This document shows positions 8,043 to 15,594 of a stretch of 64,000 nucleotides of DNA, in pieces. The first letter of the stretch is position 1. Each line of letters opens with the position of its first letter. Both the position numbers and the translations under genes were made by a program. Source of the stretch: DLAJ01 sp964655525 (lineage in GTDB: Bacteria; Bacillota; Clostridia; Lachnospirales; Lachnospiraceae); NCBI GenBank assembly GCA_964655525.1, contig CAZZNE010000005.1, forward strand, positions 1 to 64,000. The letters are read 5' to 3'. Below the pieces are notes generated by a model. It was not told the DNA's origin and did not search any database. It saw only the letters and a list, made by a program, of their open reading frames with translations.

Positions 8043-9251
8043 ATGGAAAGCTTTGGCTATGTGGCGGTCAACAAGGCGGGAAAAGAAGTTAAGGGAAGCA
8101 TTGAGGCGGATAATGAGGCGAAAGCGCTTGCCGAGATCAAGAACAGGGGCATGATGGTTGTTTCCCTGACCAAGCAGGGTATGCTGACAAAAGACATCAG
8201 CATTGACATCGGAGGCGCTCCGAAGCCGAGAGACTTGAGCGTGTTCTGTCGTCAGTTTGTCAGTATGACGAGGGCGGGCGTTACGATTATTGACGCGCTC
8301 AAGATGCTTGGTGAGCAGACGGAGAATAAGAAACTTCAACAGGCGGCGGTTGCCGTTCGTGTAGATGTGGAAAAGGGTGAACCGCTTGCGGAAGCGTTTG
8401 CAAAGCATCCGAAGGTGTTCCCGAATCTGCTCGTCAGCATGACACAGGCGGGCGAGGCGTCCGGCTCTCTGGATGTGGCGATGGAACGTATGGCGGCTCA
8501 TTTTGAGAAAGCGGCAAAGACAAGCGCGCTGATCAAAAAAGCAATGATCTATCCGGTGGTATTGATCATTGTAGCGATTGCCGTTATGGTTGTTATGCTG
8601 ATCGTTGTCATTCCTTCTTATATGGGTATGTTTACGGAATTGGGAACAGAGCTGCCGGCGGTCACGAAGCTGATGGTGTCGGCGAGCAATTTCCTACAGG
8701 AAAACTGGTATTTTATCGCGGCAGCTGTGATTGCTGTGGTTGTGGCGATTAAGATGTACGCAAAAACAAATTCCGGCAAGCATGTGTTTGGTAAGCTTGC
8801 TTTGCTCATCCCGGCGATGAAGAACTTAAAGCAAAAGGAGGCTTCCTCCATGATGGCGCGTACGTTGAGTACGCTGATGGCGGCGGGCGTTCCGTTAACG
8901 GAAGCAGTCGGCATTGTATCAAATACCATGCAGAATATTTGGTATAAAGAAGCGCTGCTCGATGTGAAAGATCAGATCACACTCGGCGTGCCGCTTTCCC
9001 AGCCGCTTGAGACCTGCGGATTGTTTCCTCCCATGGTGTACCATATGACGAGGATTGGTGAGGAATCCGGTAACACGGAGGAAATGTTGGATAAGATTGC
9101 GGATTACTATGATGAAGAAGTAGAGATGGCGGTACAGTCCCTCATGGCGGCCATGGAGCCGATGATCATCATTGTGATGGCGTTGATCGTAGGTGTCATG
9201 GTATATGCGGTCATGTCGCCAATGATGGATCTTTACAATTCGATCGGATAA
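8043..9251 (+). CDS. pilC: Type IV pilus inner-membrane platform protein PilC (GspF family)
   Basis: PilC sits in the cytoplasmic membrane and couples the PilB motor to pilin polymerisation. The 402-residue protein has two GspF domains, each beginning with an F.R/ARTL-type helix (LSVFCRQFVSMTRAGVTIIDAL and SSMMARTLSTLMAAGVPL) and each containing a GE.SG motif (AGEASGSL, IGEESGNT). Hydrophobic segments lie at about 168-193, 218-238 and 372-395. It forms a two-gene unit with pilB and is closed by a strong terminator. The remaining pilus genes lie near the other end of the window. Confidence 0.95.
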   Translation: MESFGYVAVNKAGKEVKGSIEADNEAKALAEIKNRGMMVVSLTKQGMLTKDISIDIGGAPKPRDLSVFCRQFVSMTRAGVTIIDALKMLGEQTENKKLQQAAVAVRVDVEKGEPLAEAFAKHPKVFPNLLVSMTQAGEASGSLDVAMERMAAHFEKAAKTSALIKKAMIYPVVLIIVAIAVMVVMLIVVIPSYMGMFTELGTELPAVTKLMVSASNFLQENWYFIAAAVIAVVVAIKMYAKTNSGKHVFGKLALLIPAMKNLKQKEASSMMARTLSTLMAAGVPLTEAVGIVSNTMQNIWYKEALLDVKDQITLGVPLSQPLETCGLFPPMVYHMTRIGEESGNTEEMLDKIADYYDEEVEMAVQSLMAAMEPMIIIVMALIVGVMVYAVMSPMMDLYNSIG

Positions 9252-9252
9252 A

Positions 9253-9280
9253 AAAGATCGGCGCGTATGCGCCGATCTTT
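9253..9280 (+). terminator. Terminator hairpin of pilBC
   Basis: A perfect 12-bp stem (9253-9264 with 9269-9280) closes a GTAT tetraloop. The T-run is only three bases within the stem foot, so termination may depend on the second hairpin that follows. Confidence 0.7.
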
Positions 9281-9349
9281 CAAAGAAATGCCAAAGGCAT
9301 TTCTTTTGGAATTTGCCAAAGGCAGATTCTTCAGAGGTTGAGAAATTTC
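9253..9349 (+). repeat. Interspersed double-hairpin repeat, copy 1
   Basis: After the terminator stem comes a second perfect 11-bp stem (9282-9292 with 9296-9306) and then a tail ending GATTCTTCAGAGG and TTGAGAAATTTC. The same plan (stem 1, stem 2 built around AAGAA.../...TTCTT, tail TTCTTC.GG...GAGAAATTTC) recurs after dnaG and after the nucleoside kinase gene. Confidence 0.6.
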
Positions 9350-9389
9350 GATCAGATAAAATGGGATATATGGGGAAAGAGGGGGTTCT

Positions 9390-11132
9390 ATGACTCATAA
9401 AGAAAAGGCCAATGAGCTGTTACAGCAGGGGTATCATTGTTCACAGGCACTTTTCGGGGCATTTGCGAATGATTTGGGAATGGACTTAAAAACAGCATTT
9501 AAGATCAGTACATGCTTTGGGGGAGGCATGCGGCAGGGCGAAACCTGCGGCTGTATTACGGCGGCGATGCTCGTGCTCGGTATGACGCTCGGTTTTTATG
9601 ACGCGCAGGATAAGGAGCAGGAGATTTACGGAAATAAAAAGACCGATGAGTTTGTCAAACGTTTTTCGCAGAAAATGGACGGTGATGTTTCCTGCCGTGA
9701 TATTTTAGGAAAGGATATTTCTAAACCGGAGGGACTGGCGGCGATCCGAAAGGAAGGACTGATCTTAAAAAAATGTCCGAGGGCGATCAATATCAGCATT
9801 GAGCTGTTGGAGGAGATGCTTGCGGAATATTTGAAATACAAGACAGAGAGCAGCATCCGGCCGGAGGATATTCCGCATAATGACGAATTGCAGAGTGTGC
9901 TAAAACGGATGGGGAAGCTGAATCGGTTTCGGAGAAATGTCAACAGTCTGATCCATACATCGGACAAAAATATCGGTTTTATCCAGTTTGATATCCGTAA
10001 GTTTAAGATCGTCAATGACTTATATGGGGAAAAATTCGGTGATGAGATTTTAGATTTTGTGATCAAACAGTTGAGCGAATGCTGCCATCAGGAGCAGTTT
10101 TTTGTCAATCTGAGAAGCGATGTGTTCATGGTTGTCACGGAATATGAGAAAGAGGAGGATCTTGTGGCGTTTATCCGTGCGCTGGATGCGCGGCTCAGCA
10201 GTTTTAAGAATGTAAAGCTGCAAATGTCCTACGGTGTCTACATGGTAGAGGACCGGAAGATGGAGCTTAGGCAGATGGAGGATCGCGCGGCAATGGCGCG
10301 TAAAGTGGCGAAACGGAATGTCTTAAGCAATATTCTTTTTTATAAAGAGCAATTTAAGGACATGCTGTATAACAGAAAATTTATTGAGGAGAATATGCAG
10401 GCGGCCATCACGGAACGGCAGTTTATCATGTATTTGCAGCCGAAGTACAGCATTTCCAAAAATGAGATCATCGGTGCGGAAGCGTTGATCCGGTGGCAGA
10501 ATCCGGAACGCGGGATGATCTATCCGAACCAGTTCATTCCGGTGATCGAAGAAAACGGCTTTATCAAAGAGGTGGATTATTACATATGGACGGAGGCGTG
10601 TCGGTTTATCAAGCGGTGCATCGATTTCGGGATGCCGCGCTGCCCGGTTTCCGTAAATGTGTCGCGGATTCATTTACAGGATAACGAGTGCGTGGAATTT
10701 CTCTCGAATCTGATCGAGAGCAGCGGGATTCCGAAGGATTATCTGGAGCTGGAGATCACGGAGACCGCGGATGATCAACAGATCAGCATGAAAGCGATGG
10801 AACTGAAAGAGGAAGGCTTTAAGCTGTTGATGGATGATTTCGGAAGCGGGTATTCCTCTCTGAATATTCTGTTAGAGACGCCGTTTGACGTGATCAAGCT
10901 TGATAAGAAATTTATAGAGAATATGATTCTTTCCGCTAAGGGGAGAATGATTCTCGAAGAGGTCGTGCATATGGCGGATGGACTGAAGCTGGGGCTTGTA
11001 GCAGAGGGCGTTGAGACGAAGGAACAGATTGACCTGTTGAAGAGCATTGGCTGTGATCAGGTTCAGGGATATTATTATGCAAAGCCGATGCCGGAGGAAG
11101 ATTTTTTTGCATTGTTAAGCAAACAGAAATGA
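9390..11132 (+). CDS. C_GCAxxG_C_C redox domain fused to degenerate GGDEF and EAL phosphodiesterase domains
   Basis: Residues 1 to about 135 match the C_GCAxxG_C_C family: HCSQALFGAF, then CFGGGMRQGETCGC with conserved cysteines, then SCRD and KCP. Residues about 170-310 are GGDEF-like, but the signature position reads LRSDVFMVV, so diguanylate cyclase activity is unlikely. Residues about 340-575 are an EAL domain with EALIRW (Glu364), NVS, LEITET, DDFGSGYSSL, KLDKKF and AEGVET all present, so cyclic-di-GMP hydrolysis is likely. There is no membrane segment; the protein should be cytoplasmic. The in-frame union of a cysteine-rich redox domain with an EAL module is unusual and suggests redox or metal control of cyclic-di-GMP. 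It follows pilBC, whose ATPase has MshEN motifs. Confidence 0.88.
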   Translation: MTHKEKANELLQQGYHCSQALFGAFANDLGMDLKTAFKISTCFGGGMRQGETCGCITAAMLVLGMTLGFYDAQDKEQEIYGNKKTDEFVKRFSQKMDGDVSCRDILGKDISKPEGLAAIRKEGLILKKCPRAINISIELLEEMLAEYLKYKTESSIRPEDIPHNDELQSVLKRMGKLNRFRRNVNSLIHTSDKNIGFIQFDIRKFKIVNDLYGEKFGDEILDFVIKQLSECCHQEQFFVNLRSDVFMVVTEYEKEEDLVAFIRALDARLSSFKNVKLQMSYGVYMVEDRKMELRQMEDRAAMARKVAKRNVLSNILFYKEQFKDMLYNRKFIEENMQAAITERQFIMYLQPKYSISKNEIIGAEALIRWQNPERGMIYPNQFIPVIEENGFIKEVDYYIWTEACRFIKRCIDFGMPRCPVSVNVSRIHLQDNECVEFLSNLIESSGIPKDYLELEITETADDQQISMKAMELKEEGFKLLMDDFGSGYSSLNILLETPFDVIKLDKKFIENMILSAKGRMILEEVVHMADGLKLGLVAEGVETKEQIDLLKSIGCDQVQGYYYAKPMPEEDFFALLSKQK

Positions 11133-11164
11133 CAGAAAAGGGTGGATATGCGGAGCGGTTTTTC

Positions 11165-11210
11165 TTGACAGCTCCGCATATTTGTTTTAATATATACTTA
11201 GTAATACTAA
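11165..11210 (+). promoter_or_regulatory. Promoter and candidate PadR operator
   Basis: TTGACA at 11165-11170 and TAATAT at 11188-11193 are spaced 17 nt. The palindrome TTAGT-AAT-ACTAA at 11198-11210 overlaps the expected transcription start. The PadR-type gene two positions downstream makes it a reasonable operator candidate; the link is inference. Confidence 0.65.
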
Positions 11211-11239
11211 ATGATTGCAAAATGCAGGAGGGCGTTATA

Positions 11240-11623
11240 ATGGGATTTTGGATTTTTATGCTGATCATGGATCTTCTCACGCCGCTTTTGATGTGGGGAT
11301 TTGGGGTTCTGTCTCTGAAACGGGCACCGAAGGAGATTAATTTTGTATATGGGTATCGAACAACCATGTCCATGAAAAATAAGGATACGTGGCAATTTGC
11401 GCATGCCTATTTCGGCAGATTGTGGTCGCGGATCGGATTGATTCTGCTGCCCGTTTCGATCATTCCCATGCTGTTTGTGATAAATCGGGATACGAATACG
11501 GTCAGTATTGTCGGAGGGGTCGTGTGTGCGATTCAAGTCGTTGTTTTGCTTGTTTCGATCGTTCCGGTGGAAAAAGCATTGAAACGAACCTTTGACAAGG
11601 ACGGAAACCGAAAGCTTGACTGA
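11240..11623 (+). CDS. SdpI/YhfL-like multi-pass membrane protein
   Basis: This 127-residue protein has three hydrophobic segments (about 3-24, 66-85 and 92-113) and the signature GYRTTMSMKNKDTWQFAHAY, which is typical of the SdpI family C-terminal region. In Bacillus, SdpI gives immunity to the SdpC toxin; most homologues have no known partner, and none is recognised here. The ATG at 11240 is chosen over an upstream in-frame ATG at 11129 because AGGAGG (11226-11231) sits 8 nt before it and because the promoter lies between the two. It heads a cluster with a PadR regulator and two membrane proteins. Confidence 0.75.
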   Translation: MGFWIFMLIMDLLTPLLMWGFGVLSLKRAPKEINFVYGYRTTMSMKNKDTWQFAHAYFGRLWSRIGLILLPVSIIPMLFVINRDTNTVSIVGGVVCAIQVVVLLVSIVPVEKALKRTFDKDGNRKLD

Positions 11624-11722
11624 AAAGCAGAGCGGCGGAGTATAGGAGCAGGTTGGTGCGCGAAAGGGTGCGCTCGTAAGCAGACAGGAAGGTTACCATG
11701 GAGTGTACGAAAAAGTGCAGCC

Positions 11723-12118
11723 ATGAAAGAAAGCGGTGGAAAATTGATCGAACGGTATGAAAGACAAATGAAAAAGGGAGTTCTGGAAATTCTGGTGTTA
11801 AAGCTGTTGGAGCATCAAGAGAAATACGGCTATCAGCTCATCACGGAGCTTAAGGACAAAAGCGGCGAACTCTTTTCGTTGAAAGAGGGCACGCTTTATC
11901 CAATCCTGTATCGACTGGAGGAGGAAGGGCTTGTCACGAGCAAATGGAGTGTTCCGCAGGGAAAAGAACTCTCCAAGAAATATTACACCATATCCGATGC
12001 GGGACAACAGACCTTGCAGGGTGCAGTCACGCTTTGGAAAAATTTTTCGGAGAGTGTCAGTCTGATTTTGGGGGTGAAAGAGCATGGAACAAAAGAAGTA
12101 TCTGAAAGCAATCTATAG
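11723..12118 (+). CDS. PadR family transcriptional regulator
   Basis: The 131-residue protein has the PadR winged helix: a KGVLEILVLKLL helix, the YGYQL motif, and the wing region EGTLYPILYRLEEEGLV followed by KYYTIS. PadR proteins repress envelope and efflux genes. The ribosome site is weak. The coding sequence overlaps the next gene by 35 nt, so the two are translationally coupled. This pairing with a membrane anti-sigma-like protein is common in clostridia. The palindrome at 11198-11210 is its most likely binding site in the window (inference). Confidence 0.92.
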   Translation: MKESGGKLIERYERQMKKGVLEILVLKLLEHQEKYGYQLITELKDKSGELFSLKEGTLYPILYRLEEEGLVTSKWSVPQGKELSKKYYTISDAGQQTLQGAVTLWKNFSESVSLILGVKEHGTKEVSESNL

Positions 12119-12731
12119 GAAGCTTCGCTGCGGATCGGCTAAGAAAAAAGAAATCGTGAAGCAATTGGGAGCGGACATTGAGGCGGCGCTTGAAAAGGGC
12201 GATTCCCTTGCGGACATCATCAGTCAGATCGGAACGCCGGAGGCTGTTGCGGCGGAATTTAATGAGGAGATCACCGAAAAGGACAGGAAGCGCGGGAAAT
12301 ATGAGATTTATGCAAAGTGCATCGGGATTGTCGTCGTGATTCTCTGTCTGCTAGCGGCTGCGGTGTGGTGGTTTCTGCCGAAGTCGGACAACGTGGACGA
12401 AAGCGGCAGATTTTCCGAGGAGGCAGTCATAGAGCAGGCAAAGAAAGTCATTGCGTACTTGGATGCGGATGATTATGAGGCGATGCGCGCGTTGATGCAG
12501 GAGCAGGTGGCAGAGTTGGTCACGGACGAGCTTTTAACGGAAGCGAAGCAGTACATTGCGGAGGATTTCGGCACGTTTGTGGCGTGGGGAAACGCTTATG
12601 TAGCGGAGATCACCGAGCAGGGACAGCATGCGGCAGTCATTGAGATCAGTGCTTCTTATGAAAAGGTCAGCGCGACCTATACGTTGTTTTTTGACGAAGA
12701 GATGCAGTTGACGGGAATTTATATGAGGTGA
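12084..12731 (+). CDS. Membrane protein with HAAS/DUF1700-like N-terminus and DUF3887-like extracytoplasmic domain
   Basis: Residues 1 to about 60 form a small helical cytoplasmic domain (YLKAIYRKLRCG...IISQIGTPEAVAAEF), like DUF1700/HAAS domains that accompany PadR regulators. A single membrane helix spans about 78-96. The outer part (about 105-215) fits DUF3887: AKKVIAYLDADDYEAM, then a closing YTLFFDEEMQLTGIY. Function is unknown; the architecture suggests a small envelope sensor or lipid-binding domain controlled by the PadR regulator encoded just upstream. Confidence 0.7.
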   Translation: MEQKKYLKAIYRKLRCGSAKKKEIVKQLGADIEAALEKGDSLADIISQIGTPEAVAAEFNEEITEKDRKRGKYEIYAKCIGIVVVILCLLAAAVWWFLPKSDNVDESGRFSEEAVIEQAKKVIAYLDADDYEAMRALMQEQVAELVTDELLTEAKQYIAEDFGTFVAWGNAYVAEITEQGQHAAVIEISASYEKVSATYTLFFDEEMQLTGIYMR

Positions 12732-12737
12732 TTGGAT

Positions 12738-13070
12738 ATGACGGCAGGAATGTGGGCTTTTGTAATGTGGGCGGTGTTCGGCGCGGCGTTCATCGTGTTA
12801 GGTATTTATGTGGCGTTCAGCAGAAAAGAAAAGGCATTCGGTTTTTGGGCGAATGCAAAAACACCGCCCGTGACGAACATAAAAAAGTATAATCGTGCGC
12901 TGGGAACACTGGAATGTGCTTATGGCGTGGTGTTTATTCTGATCGGATTGCCGCTGCTTTCGGGGCAGAACTCACCGCTTTTCATCATAAGCATACTCGG
13001 CGCCATGTTTTCCACCATTGCGGCGATGGCAGTCTATGAGCTTGGCATTGTGAAAAAGTATCGAGCTTAA
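12738..13070 (+). CDS. Small three-helix membrane protein of unknown function
   Basis: This 110-residue protein has hydrophobic segments at about 4-24, 58-76 and 80-100, with a soluble loop containing FGFWANAKTPPVTNIKKYN. The ATG at 12738 is preferred over a TTG directly abutting the previous stop codon, because GAGGTGA precedes the ATG by 6 nt. It is the last gene of the PadR cluster. I do not recognise the family. Confidence 0.7.
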   Translation: MTAGMWAFVMWAVFGAAFIVLGIYVAFSRKEKAFGFWANAKTPPVTNIKKYNRALGTLECAYGVVFILIGLPLLSGQNSPLFIISILGAMFSTIAAMAVYELGIVKKYRA

Positions 13071-13157
13071 GTCGGGCGATTTCAGATAGCATATGTTATG
13101 CAAGGAAGCATGCATGAGAAAATGCGTCACAAGTTAAAATTAAACTTAATAAGTGCG

Positions 13158-13580
13158 TTAGTATACGAAATTAGTAAGCCTCTCAAGTAATTCGGAAGGG
13201 TTGATAGCAGGGATCTTGCTGTCCGCAAAGTCGCGAATATTTCTCGTGACAATAAAGTCAGCATGGATGCGATCCGCACAAACCGTTTGTAAGGCATCCT
13301 CATAATCAAGTGATTTCATTTTACCCGCCTTTCTTAGGTCGTCCGATTTCAGATCGGCAACCGAAAAAATTAGAAACAGCCGTTCAATGACCTGCTGAGT
13401 CTTTTCCGGTGTCAGTTCCTTTCGGAGAATGTATACAATATTGGGAACGGAAAGCGCGGAAATACTGCCGTCAATCTGATGGATTTCGCAGTATTTCCAA
13501 ACCTTTGAGGATGCTTCCACAAATTCTTTTCTGGCGCATAAGACATCTAAGATCACATTTGTATCAATCAATACTTTCAT
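13158..13580 (-). CDS. PIN-domain toxin (VapC-like RNase)
   Basis: PIN toxins are RNases held inactive by a cognate antitoxin. The protein opens with MKVLIDTNVILDVL, containing the first conserved Asp, and later shows LDYEDALQTVCADR and VTRNIRDF, which supply the other acidic residues. It is 140 residues long, which is usual. The start at 13580 is chosen because homology begins at MKVLID; an upstream in-frame ATG at 13625 would add residues unlike the family and overlap the antitoxin further. It overlaps the antitoxin gene by 17 nt, as expected for a coupled toxin-antitoxin pair. Confidence 0.88.
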   Translation of the reverse strand: MKVLIDTNVILDVLCARKEFVEASSKVWKYCEIHQIDGSISALSVPNIVYILRKELTPEKTQQVIERLFLIFSVADLKSDDLRKAGKMKSLDYEDALQTVCADRIHADFIVTRNIRDFADSKIPAINPSELLERLTNFVY

Positions 13581-13797
13581 ATTTCGTAGCCCTTTCTGAT
13601 CTGATAGAATCCTCATGATAATCATTTTGCAATATGCCGGTGAGAGAGTCCGTTAAAAAGGAAACGCTGCGCTCTTTTGAAATTAATCTTGCGACTTCAA
13701 TGCCGTTTTTAAGGATGATGATTTCGTCTCCCATTTGGGCGGCCTGTAAGTACTTGCCGAAATTGTTTTGTAAATCGGTTGCGGTCACAGTCATCAT
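13564..13797 (-). CDS. Phd/YefM-family antitoxin
   Basis: The 77-residue protein begins MMTVTATDLQNNFGKYLQ and continues with DEIIILKNGIEVARLIS, the classic N-terminal DNA-binding fold of Phd/YefM antitoxins. The C-terminal ~30 residues are polar and would be the toxin-binding tail. AGGAGGTG lies just upstream of the start. It precedes and overlaps the PIN toxin gene on the minus strand. Confidence 0.9.
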   Translation of the reverse strand: MMTVTATDLQNNFGKYLQAAQMGDEIIILKNGIEVARLISKERSVSFLTDSLTGILQNDYHEDSIRSERATKYESID

Positions 13798-13826
13798 AAT
13801 AGCACCTCCTGAATCTGTCTAAAATT

Positions 13827-13855
13827 AGTATGTGTGATTCTAGCTGATTCGTCAA
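13827..13855 (-). promoter_or_regulatory. Candidate promoter of the toxin-antitoxin pair
   Basis: Read on the minus strand, TTGACG (13855-13850) and CATACT (13832-13827) are 17 nt apart, just upstream of the antitoxin ribosome site. The -10 box is poor. Confidence 0.4.
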
Positions 13856-13990
13856 TAGATTAGATAAAAATAATATATGATATTTTTGCCAATTCATGCA
13901 AGAAGTGTACTGAAAAAGACTGGATGTTATGAAAGATGAATCGAAGAAAGATAAAATAAACTTAATATTTTGAAAAGAATACAGCTACGA

Positions 13991-14018
13991 AAAGCAGGCC
14001 TGACACGCCTGCTTTTTT
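13991..14018 (+). terminator. Intrinsic terminator without an obvious upstream gene
   Basis: AAAGCAGGC at 13991-13999 pairs with GCCTGCTTT at 14007-14015, with a T6 run to 14018. No plus-strand gene lies immediately upstream, so it may be left over from a lost gene. The rest of 13798-13990 holds only the antitoxin promoter. Confidence 0.7.
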
Positions 14019-14032
14019 GAGGGATTTTGATA

Positions 14033-14063
14033 TTGACAAAAATATTGCGGGGGGGGGTATGAT
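14033..14063 (+). promoter_or_regulatory. Promoter with a nine-G run in its spacer
   Basis: TTGACA at 14033-14038 and TATGAT at 14058-14063 are separated by 19 nt. The last nine spacer bases (14049-14057) are all G. Slippage to seven G would give the optimal 17-nt spacing. This is the only promoter seen for the four-gene operon that follows. Confidence 0.65.
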
Positions 14064-14137
14064 AAAACTGTGTATAGAATTGTAGTCGAAATGGCTTGTT
14101 GATCGGAATAGGAGTGAGAGAGGAGCTTAGAGCGAAA

Positions 14138-14551
14138 ATGGTAATCGGATTTATATACTGGACTGCGGGGGTAGAGGCGCTTTTATTTGTGATGTTACTT
14201 ATTTGGGCAAGGAAGTGCAATAAGATGGTTGCAGCGGGACAGGAGCACAGCTCTATTAAATGGACAATCTCTATGCTTGAGACAGGAAATGTTGTATTTG
14301 TAACGATTGTATCTATATTCCCCCTGCTGGGAATGTTAGGGACGGTTATGTCTTTATTAAACCTTGATATGGCGGGTAATATGGAAGGATTAAAAAATAA
14401 TTTTTTTCAGGCATTGGATACAACAAAATTAGGAATTATCTTTGCTATTGGATATAAGTTTTTATATGCTCTGCGTCAAATTTATATTGAGGAGCAGATA
14501 ACCAAAGGTAAAGAAATGAGTAAAGAATACACGAATAAAGGATTACAATAA
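14138..14551 (+). CDS. MotA/TolQ/ExbB-like proton channel subunit
   Basis: ExbB/TolQ/MotA proteins form the pentameric channel of ion-driven envelope motors. The 137-residue protein has three hydrophobic segments (about 3-24, 57-80 and 95-116). The family signature is visible as FPLLGMLGTVMSLL in the second and as ALDTTKLGIIFAIGYKF in the third, equivalent to the PLLGLLGT and ATA.GL..A motifs. It is short for the family and lacks the large cytoplasmic loop domain. A TTG start at 14096 would add 14 non-homologous residues; the ATG at 14138 is preferred, with AGGAG 12 nt upstream. The next gene begins on its stop codon and encodes an ExbD/TolR-like partner. Codon use is AT-rich. Confidence 0.75.
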   Translation: MVIGFIYWTAGVEALLFVMLLIWARKCNKMVAAGQEHSSIKWTISMLETGNVVFVTIVSIFPLLGMLGTVMSLLNLDMAGNMEGLKNNFFQALDTTKLGIIFAIGYKFLYALRQIYIEEQITKGKEMSKEYTNKGLQ

Positions 14552-15171
14552 TGGGTAAAAAAGAAATTATCTTAGACTTTACATCTCTTTTAGATATAAT
14601 GATGATCATTCTATTCTTTTTTATTCTGTTTAGCCATGTGGAGACGGAGAGCGAAAAAATTGCCTTGCAGGAGATGAAGGAGCAGGCAGAACAGATTCTT
14701 TCGGAGGCAGAGCAGCGTCTGGGAGAAGCGGACAATATGGCGGCCGAGGCGGAGAAAAAAGAGGCGCTTGCAGAGGAGAAGTTGGCAGAGGCGGAGCTTG
14801 CAGAGGAACGGGCGGGACAGAATGCTGATGGGATTATAGAGTTTTCACGAGGAACCAATATCAGAATAAGACTGCAAATGAAGGAAGAAAAAAATTGGAG
14901 CCTGATGGTTTATCAGGGCGATGAACTGCTTTCCGAGATAGAAAAAAGCAGCGCACAGGAAATGACGGAAAACATTTTCAATATCATCACGGAAGCGGGA
15001 TACAGCGAAGAGGATACCTTACTATGTGAGTTTATTTTCAACGGGACAGAATCGGGTACGAATTCTGCGTATCATACAGTGAATAATATGTTTGAACTGC
15101 TAAAGAATGAGTACGGGCATTTCTTTTATTCTATGATTGACCTGTCTGTATTTGAGGGGAGTGATATGTAA
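14551..15171 (+). CDS. ExbD/TolR-like stator subunit with coiled coil
   Basis: The N-terminus LDFTSLLDIMMIILFFFILF has the layout of the single ExbD/TolR membrane helix, with Asp15 in the position of the essential proton-carrying aspartate. After it comes a charged Glu/Ala coiled coil (about 33-88), then an ~110-residue C-terminal domain (IRIRLQMKEEKNWSLMVYQG to the end) that I do not recognise. Membrane orientation would place coil and C-terminal domain outside the cell. The start codon overlaps the channel gene's stop by one base. Its unusual coiled coil replaces the short linker of ordinary TolR. A ZorB-like protein was considered, but no OmpA-type peptidoglycan-binding motif is seen. Confidence 0.65.
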   Translation: MGKKEIILDFTSLLDIMMIILFFFILFSHVETESEKIALQEMKEQAEQILSEAEQRLGEADNMAAEAEKKEALAEEKLAEAELAEERAGQNADGIIEFSRGTNIRIRLQMKEEKNWSLMVYQGDELLSEIEKSSAQEMTENIFNIITEAGYSEEDTLLCEFIFNGTESGTNSAYHTVNNMFELLKNEYGHFFYSMIDLSVFEGSDM

Positions 15172-15172
15172 C

Positions 15173-15571
15173 ATGTGGAGGGATCAAAGAGGGTTTGGAT
15201 TACTCAAATTGATTATTGCCATCGTCGTAATTGCTGTTGTTGGCCTGGCGATTTATGGTTTCGGATTCGGGGGCTTTGGTCGCGGAGGCGGAAAGGGGAA
15301 TAATGAAGGAGATGGAAATATCATTGACATTTTTGAAGAAGCAGAAGAAATCACACCAATCATCGAAGAAATGGAATATGTGAATGTTTCTGTCTCGGGA
15401 AATGAATACATTTATCAGAACAATAAAGTGTCGTTGGATGAACTGATCACACAATTGACAAATTCTACAGAAAAAATCCCTGTTAGAATCACGGATGTGG
15501 ATGCATCGCGAAATGCGTATACGAACTTGGTGGAGGCGTTGAGAGAAAACCAAATCCGATACATAGAATAG
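15173..15571 (+). CDS. Single-helix membrane protein with TolR/ExbD-like outer domain
   Basis: A short positive N-terminus is followed by one membrane helix (about 10-30), a Gly-rich stretch and an acidic linker. Residues about 75-132 read YQNNKVSLDELITQL, then VRITDVDASRNAYTNLVEAL, then IRYIE. This resembles the ExbD/TolR periplasmic domain (a 'G..v....L...L' strand-helix, then 'i..D.....y..vv..l...gi'). The conserved aspartate helix of ExbD is absent, so this would be an extra subunit, not the proton-carrying one. A strong GAGGGGAGTGA ribosome site precedes the ATG at 15173, which lies directly after the previous stop codon. Confidence 0.6.
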   Translation: MWRDQRGFGLLKLIIAIVVIAVVGLAIYGFGFGGFGRGGGKGNNEGDGNIIDIFEEAEEITPIIEEMEYVNVSVSGNEYIYQNNKVSLDELITQLTNSTEKIPVRITDVDASRNAYTNLVEALRENQIRYIE

Positions 15572-15594
15572 AGTAAAAAATAAGGTGGCACAGG

